In this document: in pieces, positions 1 to 8,216 of the stretch
How positions within the stretch are numbered: the stretch's first letter is position 1
Layout: each line of letters opens with the position of its first letter
Notes under the pieces: generated by a model
Seen by the model: only the letters and a program-made list of their open reading frames with translations
Database searches by the model: none
What the model was told of the DNA's origin: nothing
Source: CAZFYZ01 sp964523735
GTDB lineage: Bacteria; Armatimonadota; UBA5829
Direction: 5' to 3'
Assembly (NCBI GenBank): GCA_964523735.1
Contig: CAZFYZ010000024.1
Span: 1 to 41,652, forward strand
Length of the DNA: 41,652 nucleotides
Translations under genes and position numbers: made by a program

Positions 1-1597
1 AGACGTGGGAGGTCAGCAGGTAGTTGAGCGAGGCCACGGGCCTGCGCCACGCCACACGCTTGGAGGCCTTGAGCCACTTGGCGTGCTGGTTGAACATCGA
101 GTCCACTATGTGGATGAATGCCTCGTAGCAGTTGAAGAGCCCGTGACGGCCTGTAAGCAGATAGCCCTCCAGCCAGCCCTCGCACGTGTGCTCGCTCAGA
201 ATCTCCATCACTCGACCTGTTGGCGAGAGGCGGTCGTCGGTCGGAAAAATCTCCGCGTTCCAAGTGCGGTCGGTAACGTCCAACACATCACCCAGGCGGT
301 TGGAGGTAGTCTCGTCCGGGCCCATTACGCGGAAGTTGGACGGGTTGCGCTTCATCACATCTCGGAGGAACTTACCGCAGATGCGAGTAGCTTCGGCTTC
401 CACGGCGCCGGGCTTTGGCACATCAACCGCGTAATCGCGGAAGTCGGGCATGCGCAGGTCATGCAGCAGAACGCCCCCGTTGGAGTGGGGATTGTCGCTC
501 ATACGGCGGGTGCCTCTTGGCGGCAGTTCCGCCAGTTCGGGGATCAGGGTGCCGTTCTCGTCGAACAGCTCCTCCGGTCTGTAGCTCTTTAGCCACTCCT
601 CGAGCAGCTTCAGGTGTTCGGGCTTGGTGGCTAGCTCTGCCAACGGAACCTGATGTGAGCGCCAGGAGCCCTCGGTCTGTTTGCCGTCTACTTCCTTTGG
701 GCCGGTCCAGCCCTTGGGGGAGCGCAAGACGATCATTGGCCACCTGGGCCTGTCCTTCGCGCCATTCTCGCGGGCGTGCTTCTGGATGCCTCTGATCTCC
801 AGTATCGCGGTGTCCAAAGTCTCCGCCATGAGCTGGTGCATAGTGGCGGGATCATCGCCCTCCACGAAGTAGGGCTTGTAGCCGTATCCCTCGAACAGGT
901 CGTGCAGTTCGTCGTGGCCTATACGAGCCAACACAGTCGGGTTAGCGATCTTGTAGCCGTTCAGGTGCAGAATCGGGAGCACGGCGCCGTCCACCGCAGG
1001 ATTCAGGAACTTGTTGGAGTGCCAGGAAGTGGCCAGTGGGCCAGTCTCGGCTTCGCCATCGCCCACCACGCAAGCGGCTATCAGGTCCGGGTTGTCAAAG
1101 ACAGCTCCGAAAGCGTGGGAGAGCGAGTAGCCTAGCTCGCCACCCTCGTGGATCGAACCCGGGGTTTCGGCGGCAGTGTGGCTGGGGATCCCGCCCGGGA
1201 AAGAGAACTGCTTGAACAGCTGCTTCATTCCTTCGGCGTCCTGAGAGACATTCGGGTAGAGGCGGCTGTAGGTGCCCTCCAGGTAGGCATTGGCTATTAT
1301 CGCCGGCGCGCCGTGGCCCGGTCCGCAGACGTAGATCATGTCCAGGTCGAAGAGCTTGATCAACCGATTCAGGTGGACGTAGATGAAGCTTAGGCCGGGG
1401 TCGGAGCCCCAGTGACCAAGCAGCCGGCGCTTCACGTCGTCGAGCTTCAGTGGCTCACGCAGGAGCGGGTTATCCAGCAGGTATATCTGCCCCACGCTGA
1501 GATAGTTGCAGGCCCGCCAGTAGGCATTCATCTTTCTAAGCTCGTCGTCGGTAAGTGGACCTCCGCGAGTGGCACGATCGGTGGTTCTGAGTTCCAT
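1..1597 (-). CDS. xfp: Phosphoketolase (D-xylulose-5-phosphate/fructose-6-phosphate), C-terminus beyond window
   Basis: Thiamine-diphosphate enzyme that splits xylulose-5-phosphate or fructose-6-phosphate with phosphate to give acetyl phosphate and a shorter aldose phosphate; cytoplasmic. Reading from the ATG at 1597, the protein begins MELRTTDRATRGGPLTDDEL and continues with WRACNYLSVGQIYLLDNPLL, VKRRLLGHWGSDPGLSFIYV and CGPGHGAP, all family hallmarks including the ThDP-site GPGHG. The frame stays open to the window edge, where it reads RRPVASLNYLLTSHV, matching the middle domain. About 532 of the usual roughly 790-800 residues are present, so it is truncated only by the window. The start is supported by GGAGG six bases upstream. 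A sigma-70-like promoter precedes it. There is no partner gene on this side, and the distal side cannot be seen. Confidence 0.95.
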   Translation of the reverse strand, partial: MELRTTDRATRGGPLTDDELRKMNAYWRACNYLSVGQIYLLDNPLLREPLKLDDVKRRLLGHWGSDPGLSFIYVHLNRLIKLFDLDMIYVCGPGHGAPAIIANAYLEGTYSRLYPNVSQDAEGMKQLFKQFSFPGGIPSHTAAETPGSIHEGGELGYSLSHAFGAVFDNPDLIAACVVGDGEAETGPLATSWHSNKFLNPAVDGAVLPILHLNGYKIANPTVLARIGHDELHDLFEGYGYKPYFVEGDDPATMHQLMAETLDTAILEIRGIQKHARENGAKDRPRWPMIVLRSPKGWTGPKEVDGKQTEGSWRSHQVPLAELATKPEHLKLLEEWLKSYRPEELFDENGTLIPELAELPPRGTRRMSDNPHSNGGVLLHDLRMPDFRDYAVDVPKPGAVEAEATRICGKFLRDVMKRNPSNFRVMGPDETTSNRLGDVLDVTDRTWNAEIFPTDDRLSPTGRVMEILSEHTCEGWLEGYLLTGRHGLFNCYEAFIHIVDSMFNQHAKWLKASKRVAWRRPVASLNYLLTSHV

Positions 1598-1635
1598 ATC
1601 AACCTCCAGGTTGTCTATACCCGAACAGTGAGGGA

Positions 1636-1665
1636 GTTGTACCATGCGACCGGGCGTAGTGTCAA
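1636..1665 (-). promoter_or_regulatory. Probable sigma-70 promoter of xfp
   Basis: On the minus strand a perfect TTGACA (1665-1660) is followed after 18 bases by TACAAC (1641-1636; four of six matches to TATAAT). Transcription would start near 1629, leaving a leader of about 30 bases before the xfp ATG. This rests on pattern matching only, and the -10 is mediocre. Confidence 0.45.
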
Positions 1666-1829
1666 TAGTGGAAGGAAAGGCGGAATCCCCAAAGAAAGAA
1701 AGACGGAAGACCTAAGTCCCGTCGGCCCGGTAGAGAATGTGGTGGCGCTGTTTGAGACCGGGTACGAATAGAGGTGGAGGCGGGGCTCGAAGGTCCGGTT
1801 CCGAGCGAGCTTAGAAAGGAATGTGCCCA

Positions 1830-2258
1830 ATGCGTTACGTGAAGCAGCGAAAGGTTGTGGTTGTTGTTGCGGTGCTTGTCGTGGCTGCCGTGGGCGTGGC
1901 CGTTGCTGTTGCGCCGGCCGGCAATTCGCTAACGGTTATGGTTATCAGCCAGCGGTTACATGGGGCGTTTCCGGTAGTCGCGCGAGTAGGTGATCAGTTC
2001 AAGATCACTCTGGATTCGAACCCTACGACGGGGTTCAAGTGGCAGCTCGCGACGAAGCCCAACCAGAACGTCGCAACGAAAGTTTCCAGTGTCTACAACC
2101 CGCCCGCGCAGTCGATCCCGGGGCGCGGAGGTTCGGAAACCTGGACGTTCAAGGCAGTAGGCCGGGGCAAGACGGCCATAGTGCTGAGCTACGACCAGCC
2201 GTGGGAGAAAGGCACGAAGGGCGAGCGGACACAGAAGTTTGAGGTCGAGGTGCGGTAG
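1830..2258 (+). CDS. Chagasin-type (MEROPS I42) cysteine peptidase inhibitor, membrane-anchored or exported
   Basis: Predicted inhibitor of papain-family cysteine peptidases. The 142-residue product has a basic start (MRYVKQRK) and one long hydrophobic segment at about 9-30 (signal peptide or anchor). A single inhibitor domain follows with the three loops that define the family: NPTTGFKW (64-71), GRGGSETW (98-105) and QPWEKG (123-128, the RPW-type loop with Q in place of R). The start at 1830 is preferred over the ATG at 1821 because AAAGGA abuts 1821 but lies nine bases before 1830. The gene stands alone, convergent with iorB, and a strong inverted repeat separates them. No C1 peptidase gene is in the window, so the target is unknown and may be external or another exported protein. 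Confidence 0.85.
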   Translation: MRYVKQRKVVVVVAVLVVAAVGVAVAVAPAGNSLTVMVISQRLHGAFPVVARVGDQFKITLDSNPTTGFKWQLATKPNQNVATKVSSVYNPPAQSIPGRGGSETWTFKAVGRGKTAIVLSYDQPWEKGTKGERTQKFEVEVR

Positions 2259-2336
2259 CCGAGCTCCCACAATGGGGCCGGATATTGATGGGGATGCGGC
2301 TACGCCGTCATCACTGGCCAACAGTTGGTTGTTTCC

Positions 2337-2390
2337 GGACACCCTGTCCCGAAACGTATCTGCAGGGGCTTCGGGACAGGGTGTCCCGAA
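2337..2390. repeat. Long nested inverted repeat between convergent genes
   Basis: A perfect 17-base inverted repeat, GGACACCCTGTCCCGAA at 2337-2353 and its complement at 2370-2386, has a 16-base loop. The right arm is itself part of a second palindrome (TTCGGGACA, GGG, TGTCCCGAA; 2370-2390), and the left arm contains GGACA-CCC-TGTCC. Such nested GGGACA/TGTCCC palindromes look like a mobile intergenic repeat (REP or MITE-like). It lies between the convergent inhibitor gene and iorB and could end transcription from both sides. No T-run follows either arm. Confidence 0.7.
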
Positions 2391-2398
2391 GCAACAGG

Positions 2399-2977
2399 TT
2401 AGCGTGCCGCCTTGCCCGCGTCAAACGCCTTCAGATTCAGCTCCAGGAACTTGGGCTTGACGAGCGCGGTGATGGCTTGTCGCCAGATCGAGTCATCGAT
2501 GTCGAGATGTCTTGAGAGAGCCCCGATCATCACCACGTTGACCACGCGCACGTTCCCCAGTTCCTGCGCGATCCTGAGCGCCGGGACCAGCTCGAGCTTG
2601 TTGAACCTCGACTTCAGGCGGTCGTCGAGATCTGCCGGCCATTCAGCTTGCCCGCTGGAGACAGTCACCGGCTTGATCTCCTGGTCATTCACGAGCGCGA
2701 TCCCGTCGGGCGACAGGAAGTGCGCGAATCTTAGCGCCTCGAGCTTCTCGAAGCTCACGAGTAGGTCAGTCCCGCCGATCGCGATCTGAGAAGAGTAGAC
2801 CTTTTCGCCTACCCGCACCTGGCTTATAACGCTCCCTCCGCGCTGAGCCATGCCGTGCACTTCGCTCTTCTTCATGTCCTTACCGGCAAGCAATGCCACC
2901 TGGCACAGAATCTCGCTGGCGAGCAGCGTTCCCTGCCCACCAACTCCGACCAACGATATGTTAAGCGTACCACTCAC
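2399..2977 (-). CDS. iorB: Indolepyruvate:ferredoxin oxidoreductase, beta subunit
   Basis: Gamma-type domain subunit of the two-subunit indolepyruvate ferredoxin oxidoreductase, which with IorA oxidatively decarboxylates arylpyruvates to aryl-acetyl-CoA and reduces ferredoxin. The sequence shows SLVGVGGQGTLLASEIL near the N-terminus, the HGMAQRGGSV signature and the length (192 residues) typical of IorB. An in-frame GTG at 3004 would add nine residues. I chose the GTG at 2977 because GGGAG lies seven to eight bases upstream and the product then begins MSGTLNISLVGVGGQG, as family members do. It follows iorA on the same strand, so the two are surely co-transcribed. The strong hairpin at 2337-2390 lies downstream. 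Confidence 0.93.
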   Translation of the reverse strand: MSGTLNISLVGVGGQGTLLASEILCQVALLAGKDMKKSEVHGMAQRGGSVISQVRVGEKVYSSQIAIGGTDLLVSFEKLEALRFAHFLSPDGIALVNDQEIKPVTVSSGQAEWPADLDDRLKSRFNKLELVPALRIAQELGNVRVVNVVMIGALSRHLDIDDSIWRQAITALVKPKFLELNLKAFDAGKAAR

Positions 2978-3008
2978 GACGAGTTCTCCCTTCAGCGCCT
3001 TCACCCAT

Positions 3009-4793
3009 TCAGCGTTTCACCGACTCCGCGATTGCCCCGAACTTGCAGAGCTGCACACACATCCCGCAGCCTACGCAGAGAACCGGGTTGATCCGGGCCT
3101 TGCGCTTCTTTGGATTGTCTGGATCGGTGTCGCCTAGCTCAATAGCAGGGCAGCCGAGCCTCAGGCAGGCTCCGCAGGCTTTGCAGAGCTTGGGGTCGAT
3201 CTCATACTGCGCGGTCGGCCTGGTCTTGCGGTGCAGAATACACTCGCGCTTGCTTACGACAACCGAGGGCTCTGGAGCGTCCAGCTCCTCTTTGAGCACG
3301 TTGTAAGTCATATCTAGGTCATAGGGATCGACCACGACTACGCGCTTGACACCAACTCCGCGCGCAATATCTTCGATCGTGGTCTCTGTAGTCTCCTTGC
3401 CCATCAGCGTGCGGCCAGTACCGGGGTTCTCCTGGTGACCGGTCATAGCGGTTGTGCGGTTGTCTAGAACGACCGTTGTGCTCTGGCCTCTGTTGTAGAC
3501 AACGTTCAGGAGGCCCGTAATTCCCGAATGAAAGAACGTGCTGTCGCCGATCACAGCGGCCACGCGGCCAGTCTGTCCGGCTTTCTCAAGGCCGTGGGCG
3601 TTGCCGATGCTTGCGCCCATGCACACGATCGTGTCCATGGCATCCAGCGGCTTGAACGCGCCCAGGCTATAGCAGCCGATGTCACCAGTCACCAGCGCCT
3701 TGAGCCGGTTGAGAGCATAGAACACGCCGCGATGCGCACAGCCCGGGCAGAGGACTGGTGGCCTTGCCGGCAGGTCTCCGATCGCTTGGGCCGGGCTCAG
3801 TGGCGAGCGGCCTTCGACTTCAGCCGCCAGGCGTTCAAGTCGATCCGGGCTCAGTTCGCCGATCCTGAGGGTGAGGGCGGGGCGCTCTACCCGCATTCCC
3901 ATCGCGAGCACCTGCTCTTCGATATATGCATCGCCCTCTTCCACTACGTACAGCTTCTCAACCGAGGCTGCGAACTCGCGAATCAGCTTCTCCGGCAGCG
4001 GGAAGGTCACTCCGAGCTTAAGGATCGATGCCTCCGGGAACGCCTCGCGCGTGTAGCCGTAGCCGACACCGCTGGTGATGATGCCCGTCTTGCCGCCTCG
4101 TTCGATTGCTTGCAGCGGCGACTTCTCGGAGTAATCCTTTAGTCTCGCCAGCTTCTCCTCGAGCGCCACTCGCATCCGCCGGGCGATCATCGGCACCGGG
4201 ACGGTCTTGACGATGTCTTTCTCATACTTGCGCTGGCCCCGCGGCAGGCGCTCAAATGATCCCAGGTCGACAATGCCGGAGGAGTGTGAGGTTCGTGTAG
4301 TCGTGCGGATGATCACGGGGACCGAGAACTCCTCGGAGATCTCATACGCCAAAAGTACCATGTCGTAGCACTCCTGGCTATCCGAGGGCTCCAGCAGGGG
4401 CATTCGACCGAACTTGGCTATGTTGCGGTTGTCCTGCTCGTTCTGTGAGCTGTGCATCCCCGGGTCATCGGCGGTGATCACAACCAACCCACCGTTCGCG
4501 CCAAGATAGGCGAACGTCATGAGCGGGTCCAGCGCGACGTTGAGCCCCACGTGCTTCATTGTAGTCAGCGCTCTCGCCCCGGAGAATGAGGCGCCGATTG
4601 CGACCTCCATCCCCACTTTCTCATTCACGGACCATTCGCAATAGATATCCGGGAACTTGGCGACGTTCTCGAGGATCTCGGTCGAGGGAGTGCCGGGATA
4701 AGCAGCGGCGACCTGAACCCCTGCGGCCCACGCCGCATGCGCGATGGCCTCATTTCCCGATAGGACTTTCTTGTTAGCGGCAACAGCCTGCAT
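3009..4793 (-). CDS. iorA: Indolepyruvate:ferredoxin oxidoreductase, alpha subunit
   Basis: Catalytic subunit of 594 residues. The N-terminal pyrimidine-binding half has AAAYPGTPSTEI (about 32-43) and the DDPGMHSSQNEQDNR stretch. The C-terminal pyrophosphate-binding half has CPGCAHRG, GDIGCYSLG and the GDS...DN ThDP motif (about 416-445). At the end there are two 4Fe-4S sites: CKACGACLRLGCP, with the CxxCxxCxxxxCP spacing usual for the first IorA cluster, and CVGCGMCVQLC. The enzyme is involved in fermentation of aromatic amino acids or, in reverse, their synthesis from aryl acids. The ATG at 4793 is preferred over the GTG at 4799 because GAGG lies five bases before it. A near-consensus promoter and a putative attenuator lie upstream, and iorB follows. 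Confidence 0.96.
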   Translation of the reverse strand: MQAVAANKKVLSGNEAIAHAAWAAGVQVAAAYPGTPSTEILENVAKFPDIYCEWSVNEKVGMEVAIGASFSGARALTTMKHVGLNVALDPLMTFAYLGANGGLVVITADDPGMHSSQNEQDNRNIAKFGRMPLLEPSDSQECYDMVLLAYEISEEFSVPVIIRTTTRTSHSSGIVDLGSFERLPRGQRKYEKDIVKTVPVPMIARRMRVALEEKLARLKDYSEKSPLQAIERGGKTGIITSGVGYGYTREAFPEASILKLGVTFPLPEKLIREFAASVEKLYVVEEGDAYIEEQVLAMGMRVERPALTLRIGELSPDRLERLAAEVEGRSPLSPAQAIGDLPARPPVLCPGCAHRGVFYALNRLKALVTGDIGCYSLGAFKPLDAMDTIVCMGASIGNAHGLEKAGQTGRVAAVIGDSTFFHSGITGLLNVVYNRGQSTTVVLDNRTTAMTGHQENPGTGRTLMGKETTETTIEDIARGVGVKRVVVVDPYDLDMTYNVLKEELDAPEPSVVVSKRECILHRKTRPTAQYEIDPKLCKACGACLRLGCPAIELGDTDPDNPKKRKARINPVLCVGCGMCVQLCKFGAIAESVKR

Positions 4794-4822
4794 TTCCACC
4801 TCACGCGCGCTCCGGAAGGCGC

Positions 4823-4863
4823 AAAAACGCGCTCGTGCGTACGTGCAAACACGCCCGAGCGCG
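4823..4863 (-). terminator. Putative attenuator hairpin in the iorA leader
   Basis: Read on the minus strand, CGCGCTCG (4863-4856) pairs perfectly with CGAGCGCG (4835-4828), with a possible inner CGTG-TTTG-CACG hairpin. It is followed at once by TTTTT (4827-4823). This is the layout of an intrinsic terminator, and it lies between the iorA promoter and the iorA ATG, 30 bases from the start codon. It would therefore act inside the leader rather than at a gene end. Confidence 0.5.
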
Positions 4864-4880
4864 ACCAGTAGCTCTACCTA

Positions 4881-4910
4881 TTTATAACACGGCGCAGGGG
4901 GGATTGGCAA
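4881..4910 (-). promoter_or_regulatory. Sigma-70-type promoter of iorAB
   Basis: On the minus strand TTGCCA (4910-4905) and TATAAA (4886-4881) are separated by 18 bases; each hexamer matches consensus at five of six positions. Predicted transcription start is near 4874, just before the attenuator-like hairpin. Confidence 0.6.
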
Positions 4911-4926
4911 GGAGGACGCCACGGTG

Positions 4927-4965
4927 GGGATCGGGCTGGGGGAAGAGGAGGCTCAGCCCGATCCC
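4927..4965. terminator. Hairpin between iorA promoter region and the 967-residue gene
   Basis: GGGATCGGGCTG (4927-4938) is complementary to CAGCCCGATCCC (4954-4965): 12 base pairs with a 15-base loop. It lies 19 bases past the stop of the minus-strand gene ending at 4985 and probably ends its transcript. There is no T-run on that side, so it may not be a classic intrinsic terminator. Confidence 0.5.
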
Positions 4966-4984
4966 TTTGCCACAGGGCGCGTGG

Positions 4985-7888
4985 CTAGTTCATCACCTGA
5001 ATGTCAGACTGTGTCCGCACTCGCAGCGCGCGGGTTATGGCGCCGGAGTTGATCTCGCATGAGCTGATTCCAGTCACCTCAACGAACTTGTTCACTGCAG
5101 GCGTGGTGAGTGAGCCACACTTCACCTTGATATTGGCCATCGGCTTCGCCTGCAGTATGAAGTAGCCGCTGCCGACGGACGTCACCTTTCCCCAGGTCTT
5201 CACGAGCAAGCCAATGTTGTTGAGCCCGGCAGCTCCTGTGATCCCTGGAGTGTAGGTGTTCATTGGCCCACCGCCGAGGAAATCGCCACGGATCCCCAGC
5301 GGTGCGGGCGGATTGTCCATCACCCCTGCGGGCGAGAGAATGTTGGCGCCGATCTGCCGTTCGCCATCCGATACGGACATCGGTCCGCTCACGTCAACAA
5401 CCTCTCCCACGTCAACATGCGTGGGGGAGACCACCTTGATACCACTCGTGCGGTCCTGTTCCTGCACGTAGAAGAAGTCATTGAAAGCGGCTGTCACGAT
5501 CTTGCCTCGGAGAGAGACCAGCGTGCCGATCGCCAGTTGCTTTGCATCCGATATTGTGGACACGTCCTGCGGGGTCGAATCGGTGAGAGTCACTGCGCAG
5601 ACGCAGTTGGCGTAGTTCTCATATCTGGAGTAAAGAACCATCCCGCCATTCGAGTTCATGAAAATCAGCGGCTCCAGCGTCGGCAGCAGGTCAGATACCA
5701 GCGCGCTCTCGGGATACGGTGACACCACTCCCGCCGCCGAGACCGTCGTCTGATACACATCAGCGTTCCCCTGGTAACTGGATCGGTAGTCCTCCCAGCA
5801 TACCTGGAACTGAGTCCCGTCCCAGCAAGCCCCGGGGCACGAGCGGTAGGCAGGCCCCCCATTGATCCCGATCCCGGTGGCGTCGAGCAGACTACCCGAA
5901 GTCGCCACCCTGCAACCGGTGATCGTGTAGAGATCGGACCAGGTTACCAAGTACTGACTCTGGCCGTAGCATATGGCCGGGGTGAGCTGATAGTAGGATG
6001 TTCCGGGGAACTTGATCCCCCCAGTGTCACTGACCGCGCCCGTACTCGTAACTCTGGAACCATATACCAGTGGATAATCGTTGCGGTAGTCCTCCCAGAC
6101 CACGAAGAAGTTGGTGCGGTCTGAGGCCGCCTGAGGTCTCTTCTGATTGCCGGTGGCCCCACTGATCGCGACTCCGATGGCGCTGACAACGCCGTTGGTG
6201 TCCACCAAGGCGCCGTATATGTCGGAATAGTAATATGGCGAGACTGCAAGGCGTGAGTCCTCCCACGCCACCAGGAACTTGCTGCCGTTCGAGGCGACCG
6301 TCGGCCGGATCTGGTCGACGATGCTCTGGCATATTGTGATCGGTGAGCTGTCGATGCGTGTCAGGTTCGCTTGGAGCCTGCAGCCACGGATGTCTCTTTG
6401 AGTGCTGTTGTACGAGGCATCGTCCGACCAAGTCAGCAGGTACTTCGATCCGTTCCAGGCAATCGCCGGTTCTCTCTGGTTACCGGCGAATGTCCCCGTC
6501 AGGTTGACCGCAGCGCTCGTCAGCAGTTGGCCCGCGTGTGATACTCTCGCGCCCATGATACAGAACTTGCCGCTGACCTTCTGGCTCCAGACAACCGCAT
6601 ATTCGGTTCCGTTGTCAGCTACCGCATAGTCGCCTTCATCGCACAGCGCCGACGAGACGAGCGACCCCGGATCTGCCACGCTCCCCCCATCCAACACTCT
6701 GGAGAGTCTGCAGTCCGAGTCGGTCGCGCTGACCGTGTTCCAGGTGCAGAAGAAGACGCTGCCAAGGGCTGAGGCGCCGCATCCGTCGGACCCGGCTGCT
6801 GCGCTGGAAAGCTGGAACGCAGGCGTGATAACGGAGCCCGTAGTCGTCAGTCTGACTCCTCTCAGGCTGTGTCCGCTGTAGTCTCGCCAGACCACCAGCA
6901 GCCTGTTGCCGTTATAGGCGACCGAGGGGATGGCGCCCGCGCTACTTCCGGAGCAGATGGCGATCCCGCCCTTGTCGGAGACCGTGCCGCCCGAGGTAAC
7001 CCTGGAACCATAGATGTTGGGGATAGTGGAGCTGTTGCGATAGTCCTCCCAGACCACCAAGCATGTTGACCCAAACGACCGAACGCGCGGGTTGGTCTGG
7101 ATGCCGGCTGCCCCGGCACTTCCGGTGGATGTGCAGGAGATGAACATATCGTTTGCCAGGCGGACGCCGTTCTTGCCGACACGGCACCCGTATATATCGT
7201 TTGCCGAAGCCTGCATGTTGCGGCAGTCACTCCACACCACCACGTAGTTGTAGCCGTTCCAGGCAACATCCGGATACAGCTCATTGTCTGTGCGGGTTGC
7301 TACCCCCAACGGGATGGACGAGCCGCCGTCGGGAGTCACCAGGCAGCTGTAAATGTCAAATGAAGAGGTTCGTGACTCCTGCCAGACCACGAGCCAACTG
7401 GAGTCGCTCGCCGCGACCCGAGGATACGCCTGCACGTTCGCAGTACCGGACAGCAGGAGCCCCTGGGGATCGATCACTTCGCCCGTCGCTCTCACACGTG
7501 CGCCGTAGATATGTTGAGCCCCGCTCGAGCGTTTGTCGGACCAGACAACAAGGAAGTCGCGACCGCTCCAAGCCACCGCGGGTTCGCTCTGGTCGCCAGC
7601 TGCCGTGCAGACAGCGATCCCAGCCGGGTCCAGCAGTGCTCCTGACTCTGACACACGGGATGCAAAGATGTCCAGATCGCTGCCGCGTCTGTCCTGCCAG
7701 ACTATGAGTGCCAGGCCTGCGCCCGCGGCAATATCAGCGTTCTCCTGAATCCCCGGGGCAGCGTCATACGAGGCGCACACTCTGACTTCGGTTCCGACAA
7801 CGGCCGCGTGCAGACAGACCGCGGTCGCGATGAGGAGCAGAGAGACGAAAGCACAAGCGAGACCTTTGTTCCTACCCGGTGTGGACAT
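4985..7888 (-). CDS. Large secreted repeat protein: propeller-like VWxDxR repeats plus two OB-fold-like domains
   Basis: 967 residues. A signal peptide (basic start, hydrophobic core about 10-28, cleavage near LHA-AV) is followed by about 13 degenerate repeats of roughly 50-60 residues built on 'P.VA..G..FLVVW.D.R.....DIYG.RV...G...D..G', for example FLVVWSDKRSSGAQHIYGARV and FFVVWEDYRNDYPLVYGSRV. This looks like one or two beta-propellers. The last 200 residues contain two OB-fold-like domains, the first with FFYVQEQDRTSGIKVVSP and the second with VKTWGKVTSVGSGYFILQ. The same pair ends the giant protein at 16174-20739. Start: ATG 7888 with AAGGAGG 11 bases upstream. Expected to be extracellular or on the cell surface; no enzymatic motif is visible and the function is unknown. 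Confidence 0.85.
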   Translation of the reverse strand: MSTPGRNKGLACAFVSLLLIATAVCLHAAVVGTEVRVCASYDAAPGIQENADIAAGAGLALIVWQDRRGSDLDIFASRVSESGALLDPAGIAVCTAAGDQSEPAVAWSGRDFLVVWSDKRSSGAQHIYGARVRATGEVIDPQGLLLSGTANVQAYPRVAASDSSWLVVWQESRTSSFDIYSCLVTPDGGSSIPLGVATRTDNELYPDVAWNGYNYVVVWSDCRNMQASANDIYGCRVGKNGVRLANDMFISCTSTGSAGAAGIQTNPRVRSFGSTCLVVWEDYRNSSTIPNIYGSRVTSGGTVSDKGGIAICSGSSAGAIPSVAYNGNRLLVVWRDYSGHSLRGVRLTTTGSVITPAFQLSSAAAGSDGCGASALGSVFFCTWNTVSATDSDCRLSRVLDGGSVADPGSLVSSALCDEGDYAVADNGTEYAVVWSQKVSGKFCIMGARVSHAGQLLTSAAVNLTGTFAGNQREPAIAWNGSKYLLTWSDDASYNSTQRDIRGCRLQANLTRIDSSPITICQSIVDQIRPTVASNGSKFLVAWEDSRLAVSPYYYSDIYGALVDTNGVVSAIGVAISGATGNQKRPQAASDRTNFFVVWEDYRNDYPLVYGSRVTSTGAVSDTGGIKFPGTSYYQLTPAICYGQSQYLVTWSDLYTITGCRVATSGSLLDATGIGINGGPAYRSCPGACWDGTQFQVCWEDYRSSYQGNADVYQTTVSAAGVVSPYPESALVSDLLPTLEPLIFMNSNGGMVLYSRYENYANCVCAVTLTDSTPQDVSTISDAKQLAIGTLVSLRGKIVTAAFNDFFYVQEQDRTSGIKVVSPTHVDVGEVVDVSGPMSVSDGERQIGANILSPAGVMDNPPAPLGIRGDFLGGGPMNTYTPGITGAAGLNNIGLLVKTWGKVTSVGSGYFILQAKPMANIKVKCGSLTTPAVNKFVEVTGISSCEINSGAITRALRVRTQSDIQVMN

Positions 7889-8216
7889 TGGCAGTCGATC
7901 CTCCTTGAAGAGCTGAGTGGCGTGATCTGCAGAAACACCTGCCTGCCAGGCGCAGTGATCTATACCCGCTTGCCTGTCTGCCTAACCTCACCCGGTAGTA
8001 TTTTCGTGTTATTGTGAGCAAGCTGAGCCATAACCGCGAAATACCGCGACATCCTGCACTGAGTTAGGCGAGCTCAGGCGAAATCTGGCACGTATCTTGC
8101 AGGCACATTCACTACAGTGGACTGCACTGTGACAGGTGCGTTGACTTATGGATCAGCCAGCACAAACAGTAGAGCATTGTGACCTATCGCAAGACTAAGG
8201 CAAGGAGGATACGACC
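7889..8216. other. Divergent intergenic region (328 bp)
   Basis: This holds the upstream regions of the minus-strand repeat protein and the plus-strand PEP-CTERM gene. The only strong signal is the sigma-54-type site at 8086-8101. A CTGAG...CTCAG inverted repeat (8059-8077) lies just upstream of it and ACAGTG...CACTGT (8114-8130) just downstream. I see no convincing promoter for the minus-strand gene and no small ORF. Confidence 0.6.
8086..8101 (+). promoter_or_regulatory. Sigma-54 (RpoN) -24/-12 promoter of the PEP-CTERM gene at 8217
   Basis: TGGCACG, then four bases, then TTGCA is a full match to the sigma-54 consensus with exact spacing. The predicted transcription start is near 8112, about 105 bases before the ATG. 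Sigma-54 promoters need an activator ATPase, which is not encoded in the window. Confidence 0.85.

Noticed and set aside
5..592. Long plus-strand open frames across the first 1.8 kb
   Set aside because: They lie opposite the phosphoketolase gene, whose protein motifs and ribosome site are clear; the plus-strand products look like nothing.
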